From the NCBI RefSeq assembly GCF_016919385.1, contig NZ_CP070351.1, positions 2,666,001 to 2,730,000 of the forward strand: 64,000 nucleotides of DNA, read 5' to 3'. Below the pieces are notes generated by a model, which had not been told where the DNA came from, made no database searches, and saw only the letters and a program-made list of their open reading frames with translations. The DNA comes from Gordonia sp. PDNC005. Lineage in GTDB: Bacteria; Actinomycetota; Actinomycetes; Mycobacteriales; Mycobacteriaceae. Both the position numbers and the translations under genes were made by a program. Below, in pieces: positions 46,037-55,332 of the stretch (position 1 is its first letter; each line of letters starts with the position of its first letter).

Positions 46037-46546
46037 ATGACATCTCCGCAACCGTTCCCCGACGTCCGATGGGGCGCCGAGAGCAGTGTCCTGCGAGCTC
46101 CGATGGTGAAGTTCGCGTCAACGGCCGCCGGGTCGGCGACGATCAAGGCGCTGGCCCCGCTCGACCGTTGGGTGCTCGGCAAGACCCGAGGCCGGTTCAC
46201 CGCACTCGGGCCCATCGGCGCACCGACTCTGCTGCTGGCGACGACGGGCGCGAAGTCCGGTGCGCGGCGGGTCCAGCCGCTCCTCTACTACCGCGAGGAT
46301 CCGGACATCTTCGTCATCGGGTCGAACTTCGGCGGCGACCGGCATCCCGCATGGACGTACAACCTCCTCGCGGGTGGACCGGCGTCGGTGATCATCGGCG
46401 ACGAGATCCCGGTGACGGCGACCCTCATCGATGGTGCGGACCGCGAGCGGGTCCTGGCGGGTTTCATCGAATCGATGGCGGTCTACCAGACGTACCTCGG
46501 GCGCACGGACCGTGAACTCCGCATCTTCCGATTGACCGCGGCGTGA
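46037..46546 (+). CDS. DDN-like deazaflavin (F420)-dependent nitroreductase-family protein
   Basis: A 169-residue member of the deazaflavin-dependent oxidoreductase (DDN/AoA) family, split-barrel fold: signature TLLLATTGAKSGARRVQPLLYY and SNFGGDRHPAWTYNLLA. These proteins use reduced F420 on quinones or other substrates. The ATG overlaps nothing; its stop overlaps the next GTG by four bases. F420 use is family knowledge. Confidence 0.9.
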   Translation: MTSPQPFPDVRWGAESSVLRAPMVKFASTAAGSATIKALAPLDRWVLGKTRGRFTALGPIGAPTLLLATTGAKSGARRVQPLLYYREDPDIFVIGSNFGGDRHPAWTYNLLAGGPASVIIGDEIPVTATLIDGADRERVLAGFIESMAVYQTYLGRTDRELRIFRLTAA

Positions 46547-47562
46547 GCATCGAATTCGGACTCGACACGTTCGGCGGGGTGACGATCGACGACGACGGCC
46601 GACCCGTCGATCACCCCACCGTGATCCGCGACCTCGTCGAGGACGGTGTTGTCGCTGATCAGGCAGGCCTCGACTTCTTCGGGGTCGGCGAGCACCACCG
46701 CCCCGATTTCGCGGTGTCGAGCCCCGAGATGGTCCTGGCCGCGATCGCGGCGCGCACCTCGCGCATCAGGTTGGGATCGGCGGTCACCGTACTCAGCTCC
46801 GACGACCCGGTCCGCGTGTTCGAGCGTTTCGCGACGTTGGACGCCGTCTCGAACGGTCGTGCCGAGATCGTCGCCGGACGCGGGTCGTTCATCGAGTCGT
46901 TCCCGCTGTTCGGCTACGACCTCGCCGACTACGACGTCCTGTTCGACGAGAAGCTCGATCTGCTGTCGCGCCTTCTGCGGGAGAAGCCCGTCACCTGGGA
47001 GGGCACCACGCGGACGGCCCTGACCGACCAGCGCGTGTACCCGACGACCGCGAACGGCATCCCGACCTGGGTCGGCGTCGGCGGGACTCCAGAGTCGGTG
47101 GTGCGGACCGCGCAGTACGGGTTCAACCTGTTCCTGGCGATCATCGGCGGACCTCCCGATCGCTTCGCCGCCTACATCGATCTGTTCGACCGCGCGCAGG
47201 ACCAGTACGGCACGCCGCGGGCAAAGGTCGCCGTGCACTCGCCGGGTCTGGTCGCCGACACCGACGATCAGGCTCGCGAGCTCGCTTACGACGGCTGGTT
47301 CGCGATGCGCACCACGATGGGACGCGAGCGCGGTTGGCCCCCGCCGACGCCGTCGGACTTCGAGAACGAGATCGTCGACGGCTCGTTGTACCTCGGCTCC
47401 CCGGAGACCGTCGCGACGAAGATCGCCCGCACATTGTCGGTGTTGAAGGTCGATCGATTTGATCTCAAGTACGACCAGCCGGTCCCGCACAGCGTCCAGC
47501 GTCGTTCCATCGAGTTGTACGGCGACCAGGTGATCCCGCTGGTCAAGGACATGCTGGGCTGA
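46543..47562 (+). CDS. LLM-class (luciferase-like) flavin-dependent oxidoreductase
   Basis: A 339-residue TIM-barrel flavin/F420 monooxygenase-type enzyme: GVGEHHRPDFAVSSPEMVLAAIA and GRAEIVAGRGSFIESFPLFG are typical. The GTG start overlaps the DDN-like gene stop, so the two are co-translated and may act in one pathway, with an F420- or FMN-linked reduction. The substrate is unknown. The stop is one base from the convergent YdeI-like gene end. Confidence 0.92.
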   Translation: MSIEFGLDTFGGVTIDDDGRPVDHPTVIRDLVEDGVVADQAGLDFFGVGEHHRPDFAVSSPEMVLAAIAARTSRIRLGSAVTVLSSDDPVRVFERFATLDAVSNGRAEIVAGRGSFIESFPLFGYDLADYDVLFDEKLDLLSRLLREKPVTWEGTTRTALTDQRVYPTTANGIPTWVGVGGTPESVVRTAQYGFNLFLAIIGGPPDRFAAYIDLFDRAQDQYGTPRAKVAVHSPGLVADTDDQARELAYDGWFAMRTTMGRERGWPPPTPSDFENEIVDGSLYLGSPETVATKIARTLSVLKVDRFDLKYDQPVPHSVQRRSIELYGDQVIPLVKDMLG

Positions 47563-47563
47563 T

Positions 47564-48103
47564 TCACGCTCGCAAGTCGGCGACCGCCTTGGCGATGAGA
47601 GCGGCCCGACGATCGGGGGTCCGTGCCTTCAGGATCTGAAGGATGATCGCGTAGCGGTCCGACCGACCGAGCCGGTCGAACGCGGCGAGCGCGTGCGAGT
47701 CCGCGGCAAGCGCAGCAACAAGATCCACGGGTGCCTCGGCAGTCCGCTGGGATTGATAGGCGGCGTCCCATCGACCGTCGGCCTTCGCTCTGGCCGCCTC
47801 CGCGTATCCCGCGGGCCGTACTCGGCCTGCGGCGGCGAGTGCGTCGAACTTGTCGACGTTGATCTTCGACTACGAACTGGTCGGCCGTCTCGGCGAGTAG
47901 CGCTGCAGGAACGCGTCGTCGTCGTGCGACTTGCGCTGACCGTCGATCCAACCGAAGCAGAGGGCTCCGTCGAGCGCGTCGGCGATCGTGATGCCGGGGA
48001 GCGTCGAGCGGGCCTTCCTGATCCGCAGCCAGGCGTCGGGCGCCGTGCTGTGGTTCTCGTCGAGCCAGGCCTCCCACTCGTCGCCCGACGTGAACTCGAA
48101 CAT
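47564..48103 (-). pseudogene. YdeI-like bacteriocin-protection protein gene with an in-frame amber stop
   Basis: The frame beginning ATG 48103 encodes MFEFTSGDEWEAWLDENH, LCFGWIDGQ and a normal YdeI/OmpD-associated start, then meets TAG at 47872-47870 (codon 78), just where the family has Trp (the SWSKIN position). The same frame continues beyond the stop with KINVDKFDALAAAGRVRPAGYAEA and ends naturally at 47564, for 179 residues in total. A single TGG to TAG change would explain this. It follows the CPBP protease gene by one base. Full-length product requires readthrough. Confidence 0.85.
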
Positions 48104-48104
48104 G

Positions 48105-48869
48105 TCAGCGGCTGGTCTCGATGGCGTTCCGGCGCACCAACAGGAGCACCGCCAGAACTGGATAAGCGAGTATCGGCGCGAACGTCCCGACGTACGCTGT
48201 GCTAGCCAGACTGCCACTGAGCAGGGCGAAGTCGAAGAGTCCATGCAGGACCGAGTTCACCGCGTTGCTGCCCGAGACCCGTCGGGTCAGGTAGAAGAAG
48301 TAGCCTGCGAGGCCGACGATGATCGCCTGCGGAATCGCCGATGCCCCGTGGCCGACGATGTTGCTCAGGTGGACGACTCCGAAGATCAGGCTCGACCAGA
48401 GTGCGACGCGGCCTTCCGTGAGTCCGTGCCGACGTAAGACTGTGACTCCGATGCCTCGGAACATGCCTTCCTCGCCCCAGCCGACGAACTGCGTCGCGAT
48501 CAGCAGCACCAGCGTGAACACCAGCCCCTTGTCGGCCAGAGCACCGTAGTCGATGCCGAGGAGGATCGCGATCCCGAGTATCACCGGAACCGCCCACACC
48601 CATCGATTCACAGGTTTGTCGTCGACGAATACCGAGCGAGTCCATCCCAGGCCGGCGATGACTCCATAGGTGAAGACGAGCGCCAGGCCGATCGGGATCA
48701 GTGTTGTGAACACCACTCCGCGAGTGGTGTCCATCGAGTCCTCGCCTGCGGCATTGCCGATGAGCAGGCCACCCGCTTGCAGGAGCAGTAGATAGACCAC
48801 CACGATCGCCGCGAAACCGAGGTAGGTGAGATTCCGTCCGGGATACGGCCGATCGCCGCCTGTCGTCAT
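48105..48869 (-). CDS. CPBP-family intramembrane glutamic protease
   Basis: A 254-residue membrane protein with about seven hydrophobic segments and the CPBP (Rce1-like) motifs: GEEGMFRG (EExxxR), FGVVHLSN and NSVLHGLFD. Such proteases process membrane or secreted substrates, including some in bacteriocin systems. Its start was placed at ATG 48869. The stop is followed one base later by the ATG of the YdeI-like gene, and the link with bacteriocin protection is noted only as context. Confidence 0.9.
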   Translation of the reverse strand: MTTGGDRPYPGRNLTYLGFAAIVVVYLLLLQAGGLLIGNAAGEDSMDTTRGVVFTTLIPIGLALVFTYGVIAGLGWTRSVFVDDKPVNRWVWAVPVILGIAILLGIDYGALADKGLVFTLVLLIATQFVGWGEEGMFRGIGVTVLRRHGLTEGRVALWSSLIFGVVHLSNIVGHGASAIPQAIIVGLAGYFFYLTRRVSGSNAVNSVLHGLFDFALLSGSLASTAYVGTFAPILAYPVLAVLLLVRRNAIETSR

Positions 48870-48894
48870 CGGGCAAGAATAAGTCGGGCAGCCG

Positions 48895-49341
48895 TCACAT
48901 GCCCGACGTTCGGCAGTTCTTGGCGGCACCGCGCAGTTCCTGAGCCTCGGCCGGTCCGAAATCCCACGGCAGGGCCATCTCGAGCGCCGCGAGCACGTCC
49001 GTATGCGACGGTGACTCGTCTGCCGAAGCGTCGGCAAGGGCTCGGTGGTATCCCTCTATCGCCACCACTGCCGTGGCGGGGTCCGTGCGCCACAACCACG
49101 CGAGAATCACGCCGGCGGGGTCACCGGCGTTGAAGAAGCCCGCGCGTGCGAACTCGCCGAGCGGATCACCCGCCGCCTGTAACGGCGATCGCGCCCGGAA
49201 CCTCGAACGACGGACAGATGTCTCGGCCTCCCACAACCAGAACGTCGCCAGCAGCAGGTCCAGGACTTCCTCCGGCACCGCGACGTCGCGACTCACATGG
49301 CCCTCCCACGTGTCTTTGACTTGTATCGCCGGCCCGGACAC
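48895..49341 (-). CDS. hypothetical protein
   Basis: A 148-residue soluble protein, largely helical, rich in Trp and Ala with an EEVLDLLLATFWLWEAE helix near the N-terminus and PATAVVAIEGYHRALADA later. I do not recognise a family. It is followed by the CPBP gene after 25 bases on the same strand. No motif suggests a function. Confidence 0.7.
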   Translation of the reverse strand: MSGPAIQVKDTWEGHVSRDVAVPEEVLDLLLATFWLWEAETSVRRSRFRARSPLQAAGDPLGEFARAGFFNAGDPAGVILAWLWRTDPATAVVAIEGYHRALADASADESPSHTDVLAALEMALPWDFGPAEAQELRGAAKNCRTSGM

Positions 49342-49427
49342 TACGCACCCGGGTCACACCGGCCATCACAAAACTGATGCCTGCCTGACAAGACTTCTAG
49401 AGCCGATGACTGTGACATCCTTGGCCG

Positions 49428-50657
49428 ATGCTCGACTCGACGACACTGTGGGCCGCGATTGCGGCGGCCGCCGTCGTGATCGGCGTCCTGCAGGTGCTGC
49501 AGTATCTGCTGCAGCGGGATGAGGTGTCGATGCTGCTGTGGGGCTCGGCCAAGCTCATCGGAGCGGTGGGCGCCGGCCTGATGGCTGCGCGGGGGTCGAT
49601 TCCGGACTTCGTGTCGGTCGTGATCGCCAACGCGCTCATCGTTCTGGCCGTCACCTCGAACGCCGCGGGAATGATCAGCTTCGACGGTCGGCGACTCCCG
49701 CGGTGGGCCATCGCCGCACCACCCTCAGTCATGACGATCGGGTATCTGGCAACACCGGACATCTACACCGACATCGCAGCTCAGACTCATCTCAACGGAG
49801 TGTGCGTGATCGTGACGCTGAGCGCCGCGGCCCTCCACGCACACCGCGCGAATCGGATCGACCGCCTCGTGTGGCGGGCCGGTCTGGCCGTCGCGCTGTG
49901 GCTGTGGGTCGCGACGATGGCGGCTCGAATGACGGCGTCGGTATGGACACCAGCCGCCACAGACCCGCAGGGCAGCAGCGGCGTCCAGTCCGTGACCGCG
50001 CTGATGTTGATGATTCTGGTTGTGATGACAGGTGTCCTCGAAATGCTCGCCTCCCGCGAACGTGTTGATCATCGCCTCGCTGACGCGGCCGTCCACGACG
50101 CCCATACCGGCACCCTCAACCGTGCGGGTCTTCAGCGCCGACTAGCCGAGTTCACGGGAACAGGCGCGGACGCGGCGGTCATGTTGATGGACTTGGACGA
50201 CTTCAAGGCGGTGAACGACGCTTTCGGGCATCCGGTCGGCGACGATGTCCTGGAGGCTTTCGTGACCATCGTCCGGCGTCGGCTGCGGCCCGGCGACGTC
50301 CTGGCCCGATACGGGGGCGACGAGTTCTGTGCGTTGCTCCCCGGTGCTGCCACTGCGGAGGTCACCGGAATCGCCGAGGCGATCCGCGCTGAGTTCACGC
50401 GCACCCACGACGGTGTCTCGACAGCTGTCCGGTGCTCGGTCAGCATCGGCGCCGCAACAGACGTGCCGATCGGCCAGGTGCCGTTCGACGACGCTGTCGC
50501 CGTGGCCGACGCATCGCTCTACGCCGCTAAGAAGTCCGGACGCGAAGAGATCCGCACCTTCATCGCTTCACCTCATGCGCAAGCATCTGTGCCAACATCG
50601 CCACCCGCGGACGCGCCGCGATCAGTGCGCTCGACGCTGCAAGAAAGATCGTGTTGA
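49428..50657 (+). CDS. membrane-anchored GGDEF diguanylate cyclase
   Basis: A 409-residue protein with about six N-terminal hydrophobic segments (residues 8-205) and a C-terminal GGDEF domain: DAAVHDAHTGTLNRAGLQRRL, VMLMDLDDFKAVNDAFGH and the catalytic RYGGDEF. It should make cyclic-di-GMP at the membrane. The region after the domain (about 30 residues, Pro/Ser-rich) overlaps the convergent LysR gene by 98 bases. No EAL domain is present. Confidence 0.93.
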   Translation: MLDSTTLWAAIAAAAVVIGVLQVLQYLLQRDEVSMLLWGSAKLIGAVGAGLMAARGSIPDFVSVVIANALIVLAVTSNAAGMISFDGRRLPRWAIAAPPSVMTIGYLATPDIYTDIAAQTHLNGVCVIVTLSAAALHAHRANRIDRLVWRAGLAVALWLWVATMAARMTASVWTPAATDPQGSSGVQSVTALMLMILVVMTGVLEMLASRERVDHRLADAAVHDAHTGTLNRAGLQRRLAEFTGTGADAAVMLMDLDDFKAVNDAFGHPVGDDVLEAFVTIVRRRLRPGDVLARYGGDEFCALLPGAATAEVTGIAEAIRAEFTRTHDGVSTAVRCSVSIGAATDVPIGQVPFDDAVAVADASLYAAKKSGREEIRTFIASPHAQASVPTSPPADAPRSVRSTLQERSC

Positions 50658-51468
50658 TCGGCGGTTCTGCCACTTCGTCGATCCGCACCAATCGGCCCGC
50701 GCTCACGTCATCGGCGACGAGGTAGCTCGGGAGGACGGTGATCCCGAGGCCCGCCACGGCCGCGGCCCGGATCGACGTCAAATCGGGAATGGTCATGACG
50801 GGGTCGAATCGTGGTTCCGACTCGAAGACGGTGTTCCAGTAGCGCCGGACGATCGCCAGCTCTCGGTTGTAGGCGATGAGCGGTGCAGCGTCGATCCGCG
50901 AGAACGGAGCTCCGGCTAGTCCGAACTCGGGGGCGCCCACCAGCCAGAACTCCTCGTCGGCCAACGGCCATGAGGTGATGTCGGCGCCCCTCGGACGGAC
51001 GGTTGTGATCACGAGGTCGAGCTCACCGCCCTCCAGCCTCGACATGAGATCCGCCGACTCACCGAGTGCGACGTCTATCCGGGGCAGTCCGACTCGAACC
51101 CTCGACAATGCAGGCAAGACGTGAAGCGAAACGTACTCGCGAGGTCCGCCGAGCGTCACAGGCCGACCCGACAGATCGCTCGCCCCGGAGCCGCGAATCA
51201 CTCGCTCGACGCTGTCGATGTGATGCACGGTCTGCACAACGATCTCGTGCCCGGTCGGCGTCGGCGACACTCCGGCCGCCGTTCGCACGAACAACGGTTG
51301 CCCGAAGTGCTCCTCGACCAACCGTATGTGGTTGGTGACGGTCGGCTGGGAGATGCACAGCCGACGCGATGCCGCACTGAACGATCCGGTCCGGTACACC
51401 GCGACCACTGTGCGGAGGTAGTCGAGCGGCAACCGTCGGTCGGGGCTCGATCCAGTACCCGATGTCAC
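50560..51468 (-). CDS. LysR-family transcriptional regulator
   Basis: A 302-residue LysR protein: HTH near residues 15-75 (PLDYLRTVVAVYRTGSFSAASRRLCISQPTVTNHIRLVEE in sequence order) and a substrate-binding effector domain. GTG 51468 overlaps by four bases the stop of the Fic-like gene upstream, so the two form one transcript. The likely target is unknown. The 3' end overlaps the GGDEF gene. Confidence 0.9.
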   Translation of the reverse strand: MTSGTGSSPDRRLPLDYLRTVVAVYRTGSFSAASRRLCISQPTVTNHIRLVEEHFGQPLFVRTAAGVSPTPTGHEIVVQTVHHIDSVERVIRGSGASDLSGRPVTLGGPREYVSLHVLPALSRVRVGLPRIDVALGESADLMSRLEGGELDLVITTVRPRGADITSWPLADEEFWLVGAPEFGLAGAPFSRIDAAPLIAYNRELAIVRRYWNTVFESEPRFDPVMTIPDLTSIRAAAVAGLGITVLPSYLVADDVSAGRLVRIDEVAEPPINTIFLAASSALIAARPRVAMLAQMLAHEVKR

Positions 51469-52265
51469 GGCTCGGCCTGTTCCGCGCCGACGAAGTACGC
51501 CCGAGGATCGATTCCCCTGCGCTTGGCCGCCGACATCCGACGGAATCCCTCGATGGCACGCTCGCACACGTCGTCGACGATCAGTGGGGTCGAAGCCACG
51601 GACTGACCGAAGCGGACCATTCCCGGCCGGAGCGCGGCCGACAGCCAGCGGAAATCGCAGTATCTGTCCTGGTCGTCGCAGATCGCGATTCGACGGGCCG
51701 CCGACACGTCGCCGAGATCAACGCGGGACCAGTCGAGGTCCCATCCCACCTGGCGCAGGTACAGCTGGATGAACGCTCGCTCCACGCGGCGATCGCCTCC
51801 GACGGCGGCGCTCGCGTAGGCGAGGTTCGCCCAATGTTCGGCCGCGAGATCGCAGACCGCGTCGGAAGAGGGCAGCGCAGGGCGTTCATGGGCCATGTGG
51901 TCGAGGACCGATCGCAGCAGGTCGAGCGACGACGCGTCCGCAGTGCTCAGAAGGTCTGTCCGCTGAGGGCAGTCGAGGAACACCTGACGATGCACTCGCT
52001 CCAGATGTGCAAGATCGAACGGCCCCGCGTACACCCACGGATCGCGTTCGATCTCGCTGATCCGCAGCGCGGCGGTGCGGCGTTTGTACGCGTGCCCGTG
52101 GACGTCACGAACGGCGCGTGCAATCTCCTCGGTGACTGCCGACTCCCCTGACGCCACCCGCCTGACCGCCATCTCGTCGTCGGCGGTCAGCGGCGTGGCC
52201 GCGAGACAATGGCCGGCCGCAACGTTGACCGTGATCACATCGGCGACAGAGGCTGCGTACGTCAT
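51465..52265 (-). CDS. Fic-like protein lacking the catalytic motif
   Basis: A 266-residue protein. The stretch PFDLAHLERVHRQVFLD resembles the helix of Fic proteins that precedes the active site, and RVERAFIQLYLRQVGWDLDW resembles the helix after it. The catalytic HPFxxGNGR loop, expected before that helix, reads AYASAAVGGDRRVERAF, so the His and Asn are absent. It may be a degenerate, inactive Fic fold or a distinct family. The GTGA overlap ties it to the LysR gene. Confidence in the family is moderate. Confidence 0.6.
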   Translation of the reverse strand: MTYAASVADVITVNVAAGHCLAATPLTADDEMAVRRVASGESAVTEEIARAVRDVHGHAYKRRTAALRISEIERDPWVYAGPFDLAHLERVHRQVFLDCPQRTDLLSTADASSLDLLRSVLDHMAHERPALPSSDAVCDLAAEHWANLAYASAAVGGDRRVERAFIQLYLRQVGWDLDWSRVDLGDVSAARRIAICDDQDRYCDFRWLSAALRPGMVRFGQSVASTPLIVDDVCERAIEGFRRMSAAKRRGIDPRAYFVGAEQAEP

Positions 52266-52390
52266 CTTCAGTACCCCGATCCTGGCCGACCCTGTGTCGG
52301 CACCTCTGTGGGTAGCCGAGCAGCTCAGCGCGCTCCAAACGGAGCTATCAGAATTCTGATAGCTGCTATTCGAAACCCGATCGTCCGGAC

Positions 52391-53680
52391 CTAGTCCTGC
52401 GTTCCGCGCGGAAGGAGATCCTCTCGGCGTCCGACGACGGTCACGCGACCGCCGTCTCCCGGGTCTGGATCTGGAAGAACTCGGTCGGGGTCGATCAGAT
52501 ACACGTCGTGGCCGTCCATGGTGAGACGCCGTACGGCTTCGAGAAGCATGCGCCTCCCCACGTCACCGACGGTGCTGACGCGAACCAGGCTGATCGCGAT
52601 TCGTTTCTGCGTCGGTGGCTCGTCTTCGAACTCGCGGAGAATTCGTTCGGCGCCGGCGAAGCGGATGTCGCCCTGCAGCGACACCACGACGACGGCATGT
52701 GAACCCTTGCCGAACACACGTCGTCCACGGACCACCGACGGGCCTGCGGGAGGAACCTCCATGAGGTGCATGCCCATGTCCGAGGTGAACCGCCGGAACA
52801 GTTCGACGCCGCGCACGCTGTTCCCGTGCCGGTCCAGTCTCGGCGAGAAGGTCGCGATGCCGGCCTGCCCCGGGAGTGCGCCGATGAGCCCACCTGCGAC
52901 TCCGCTCTTCGCGGGGATCCCGACCCGTGTCATCCAATCGCCGGCCGCGTCGTACATTCCACAGGTCGCCATCACACTGAGCGTCTGGCGCACTACCGCA
53001 GGCGGCACCACCGGCGCCCCGGTTACCGGATTCACGCCTCGATTGGCGAGTGTCGCCGCCATCAGCGCGAGGTCGTCGACGGTGACCGCGAGCGAGCACT
53101 GTCGGGTGTATCCCGTCACCGCCACCAGCGGGTCCTCCGCGATGATTCCGTTCGCGCGGAGCATGTTCGCCAACGCACGATTGCGGTACGCAGTGCCGAT
53201 CTCCGACGCGAAAACGGCCTCGTCCACGTCGAGCCTGCGACCGGCGAACGCGCTCAGACCGTCGACGATCCGATCGATCCTGTCGTGTGGTGCGACGCCT
53301 GCCGGTCCGGCGAGAGTGTGGGCCGCGATCGCGCCCGCGTTGATCATCGGGTTGAGAGGCCTGCCGCTCCCCGGCTCCAGAGAGATCTCGTTGAACGCGT
53401 CGCCGCTGGGTTCCACACCGATCGAGTCGAGGACCTCGTCGAAACCGCGATCGGCGAGGGCCAACGCGTAGACGAAGGGTTTGGAGATCGACTGGATGCT
53501 GAACGAGACGTCGCAGTCTCCCTGCGAGTACCGCCGACCGTCTTCGGTGCAGAACGCGACCGCGAGCCGGTCCGGATCGGCGTTCGCCAGCTCCGGGATG
53601 TAGTCGGCCGTGGCGCCCGACTGGTCGGCCTCCACGGATCGGAGGGCTTCGGCGAGGTAGTCCGGGATCGGCGAGCGCAC
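52391..53680 (-). CDS. glsA: glutaminase A with C-terminal STAS domain
   Basis: A 429-residue serine-dependent glutaminase that hydrolyses L-glutamine to glutamate and ammonia. The beta-lactamase-like active site shows S64-I-S-K67 in SFSIQSISKPF, and the conserved NPMINAGAI segment, GYTRQCS and TCGMYDAAG follow. A C-terminal STAS-like domain (about residues 320-415, HAVVVVSLQGDIRFAGAERIL) is fused, as in several actinobacteria. The start codon is GTG. It converges on no obvious partner; the PucR gene lies ten bases upstream. Confidence 0.94.
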   Translation of the reverse strand: MRSPIPDYLAEALRSVEADQSGATADYIPELANADPDRLAVAFCTEDGRRYSQGDCDVSFSIQSISKPFVYALALADRGFDEVLDSIGVEPSGDAFNEISLEPGSGRPLNPMINAGAIAAHTLAGPAGVAPHDRIDRIVDGLSAFAGRRLDVDEAVFASEIGTAYRNRALANMLRANGIIAEDPLVAVTGYTRQCSLAVTVDDLALMAATLANRGVNPVTGAPVVPPAVVRQTLSVMATCGMYDAAGDWMTRVGIPAKSGVAGGLIGALPGQAGIATFSPRLDRHGNSVRGVELFRRFTSDMGMHLMEVPPAGPSVVRGRRVFGKGSHAVVVVSLQGDIRFAGAERILREFEDEPPTQKRIAISLVRVSTVGDVGRRMLLEAVRRLTMDGHDVYLIDPDRVLPDPDPGDGGRVTVVGRREDLLPRGTQD

Positions 53681-53689
53681 GATCGCAGG

Positions 53690-55252
53690 TTACGTCGAAG
53701 TCGACATTCGCGCGACGTCGAGGATCAACAGCGCCGCATGCAGTGACGCCCTCGATTCGCCGTCGTCGAGATCCACCCCGAGCCGCTCTCGAAGTTCGGC
53801 GATGCGCGCGTACAACGTCGGGCGCGAGAGGTGGAGCCGTCGTGCGATCTCCGTCTTGTTTCCGGCCGCCTCCAGGAATGTCCGCAGCAGGTCGATCATC
53901 TCGGCGGCATCCGGAGCGGCGAGAAGCGGCCGCAGTTCGGCGCGCGCGAACGCGCTCGCCCGTGGATCGTCGGCCAGCATCGCGGCGAGTCCGCGCAGGC
54001 GGGTGTCCGCGACGCGATACACGCGAGGTGCGCCGGACGACATCGCGGCGACGACCGCCGACACGTGTTCGGCCTCGGTGAGGCCCGCGACAGCATCAAC
54101 GATGCGCCCCGCGACCGGTCCGGCACCGACGTGGACCGCCCGCACACCACGCACTCGTCCCACTTCGGCGATCACGAGCCGACCCGCCTTGTCGATGGCC
54201 GCGTTCGGGTCGGAACCTGTGCACGCGATCACAGCATTGAGTCCGGTGCCGGTGACCGTGCTGATCGCCGTCAGTCTCGCCAAACCGAGGGCATGACGGA
54301 AGCCGTCGTGCACCTGCACTTTTCGACGGCGGGTGCTGATCTCGTCACTGCCGACCTCGATGTCGACGCCGACGCTCACCGGAACGTAGTAGCGGGCGAC
54401 ACGAAGACCGAGAGTCCGGGCCCGGGCCGACGCCCCCGCTTCGTCGGGGACGCGAGCAGAACGCAGGTCGTCAAGCAGTCCGTGCTGGGCCTGCTGTTCC
54501 AAGGCTGCCCGGTCGCGCTCGATCATCTCCCGCAACGCAAGGGCTTGCGCGGCCCGCTCGAGGACTGTCGACACCCGCGCAGAGGGCTCGGCGAGCGGCG
54601 CGACGATGCGCGCGAAAACAACACCGTCGGCTCCCACGGCCAGCCCCACCCCGTCCGTCCGCGCACGTCCGGCCCACCCCGTCAGGAGTTCGGCGGCGGT
54701 GTGCCCGTGTTCGGCGAGAGCGAGCACGTGATGGGCGGAATCCTCCAAAACGACCGGCGTGCTGAGCAGTTCGGCAGCACTGCCGACGATCTCCTCTGCG
54801 TCGGCGCGACGCATCGACAGTTCAGTGAACACCTGGTGGGCGTGCCGCGCGAACTCGACCTCGTGGAACTGTTCGGAGACGATCACACGGTGCACGTGCT
54901 CGGTGAGCGCGACGAAGCGGACCTCGCGATGGAGAGCGACCAGGGGGAATCCGACCTCGGCCGCCACCCTGATCGCGGGCTCGGGTATCTGCGGCAGGCC
55001 GGGGCCGAGTTCCACGATCAGCCCGGACACTCCGGACGTGGCGAGGGCCGTGCAGAAACGGTGAGGATCCGTCGTCAGCGGGCCGCCGGTTGTGAGGATC
55101 AGTTCGCCGCCGGTCAAGAGTTCGGCGACGGCGGGCGACTCTCCCACGTGCACCCAGCGAACCACCCGGTCGAGCCCGGCGTCGACGAGCAACTCCGGAT
55201 CGCCCGCACGCACCACGGGAAGCGCGAGGATGTCGGCCACAGTCAACGCCAT
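53690..55252 (-). CDS. PucR-family transcriptional regulator
   Basis: A 520-residue PucR protein: N-terminal purine-catabolism PucR domain (about 1-125), a middle GGDEF-like degenerate region and a C-terminal helix-turn-helix (NKTEIARRLHLSRPTLYARIAELRERLG). It is divergent from the mmsA/aminotransferase genes, 80 bases apart, and probably controls them. In that gap two copies of ATGTTGAC/ATGTTGGAC may be recognition half-sites. It could also control glutaminase downstream. Confidence 0.92.
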   Translation of the reverse strand: MALTVADILALPVVRAGDPELLVDAGLDRVVRWVHVGESPAVAELLTGGELILTTGGPLTTDPHRFCTALATSGVSGLIVELGPGLPQIPEPAIRVAAEVGFPLVALHREVRFVALTEHVHRVIVSEQFHEVEFARHAHQVFTELSMRRADAEEIVGSAAELLSTPVVLEDSAHHVLALAEHGHTAAELLTGWAGRARTDGVGLAVGADGVVFARIVAPLAEPSARVSTVLERAAQALALREMIERDRAALEQQAQHGLLDDLRSARVPDEAGASARARTLGLRVARYYVPVSVGVDIEVGSDEISTRRRKVQVHDGFRHALGLARLTAISTVTGTGLNAVIACTGSDPNAAIDKAGRLVIAEVGRVRGVRAVHVGAGPVAGRIVDAVAGLTEAEHVSAVVAAMSSGAPRVYRVADTRLRGLAAMLADDPRASAFARAELRPLLAAPDAAEMIDLLRTFLEAAGNKTEIARRLHLSRPTLYARIAELRERLGVDLDDGESRASLHAALLILDVARMSTST

Positions 55253-55332
55253 GGACGAAGTGTAAGTCTGGATGCCGAAATGTTGACGGTATGTTGGACG
55301 AATCGGGTCGATCTCGTCGCCACAGTGGAGAC

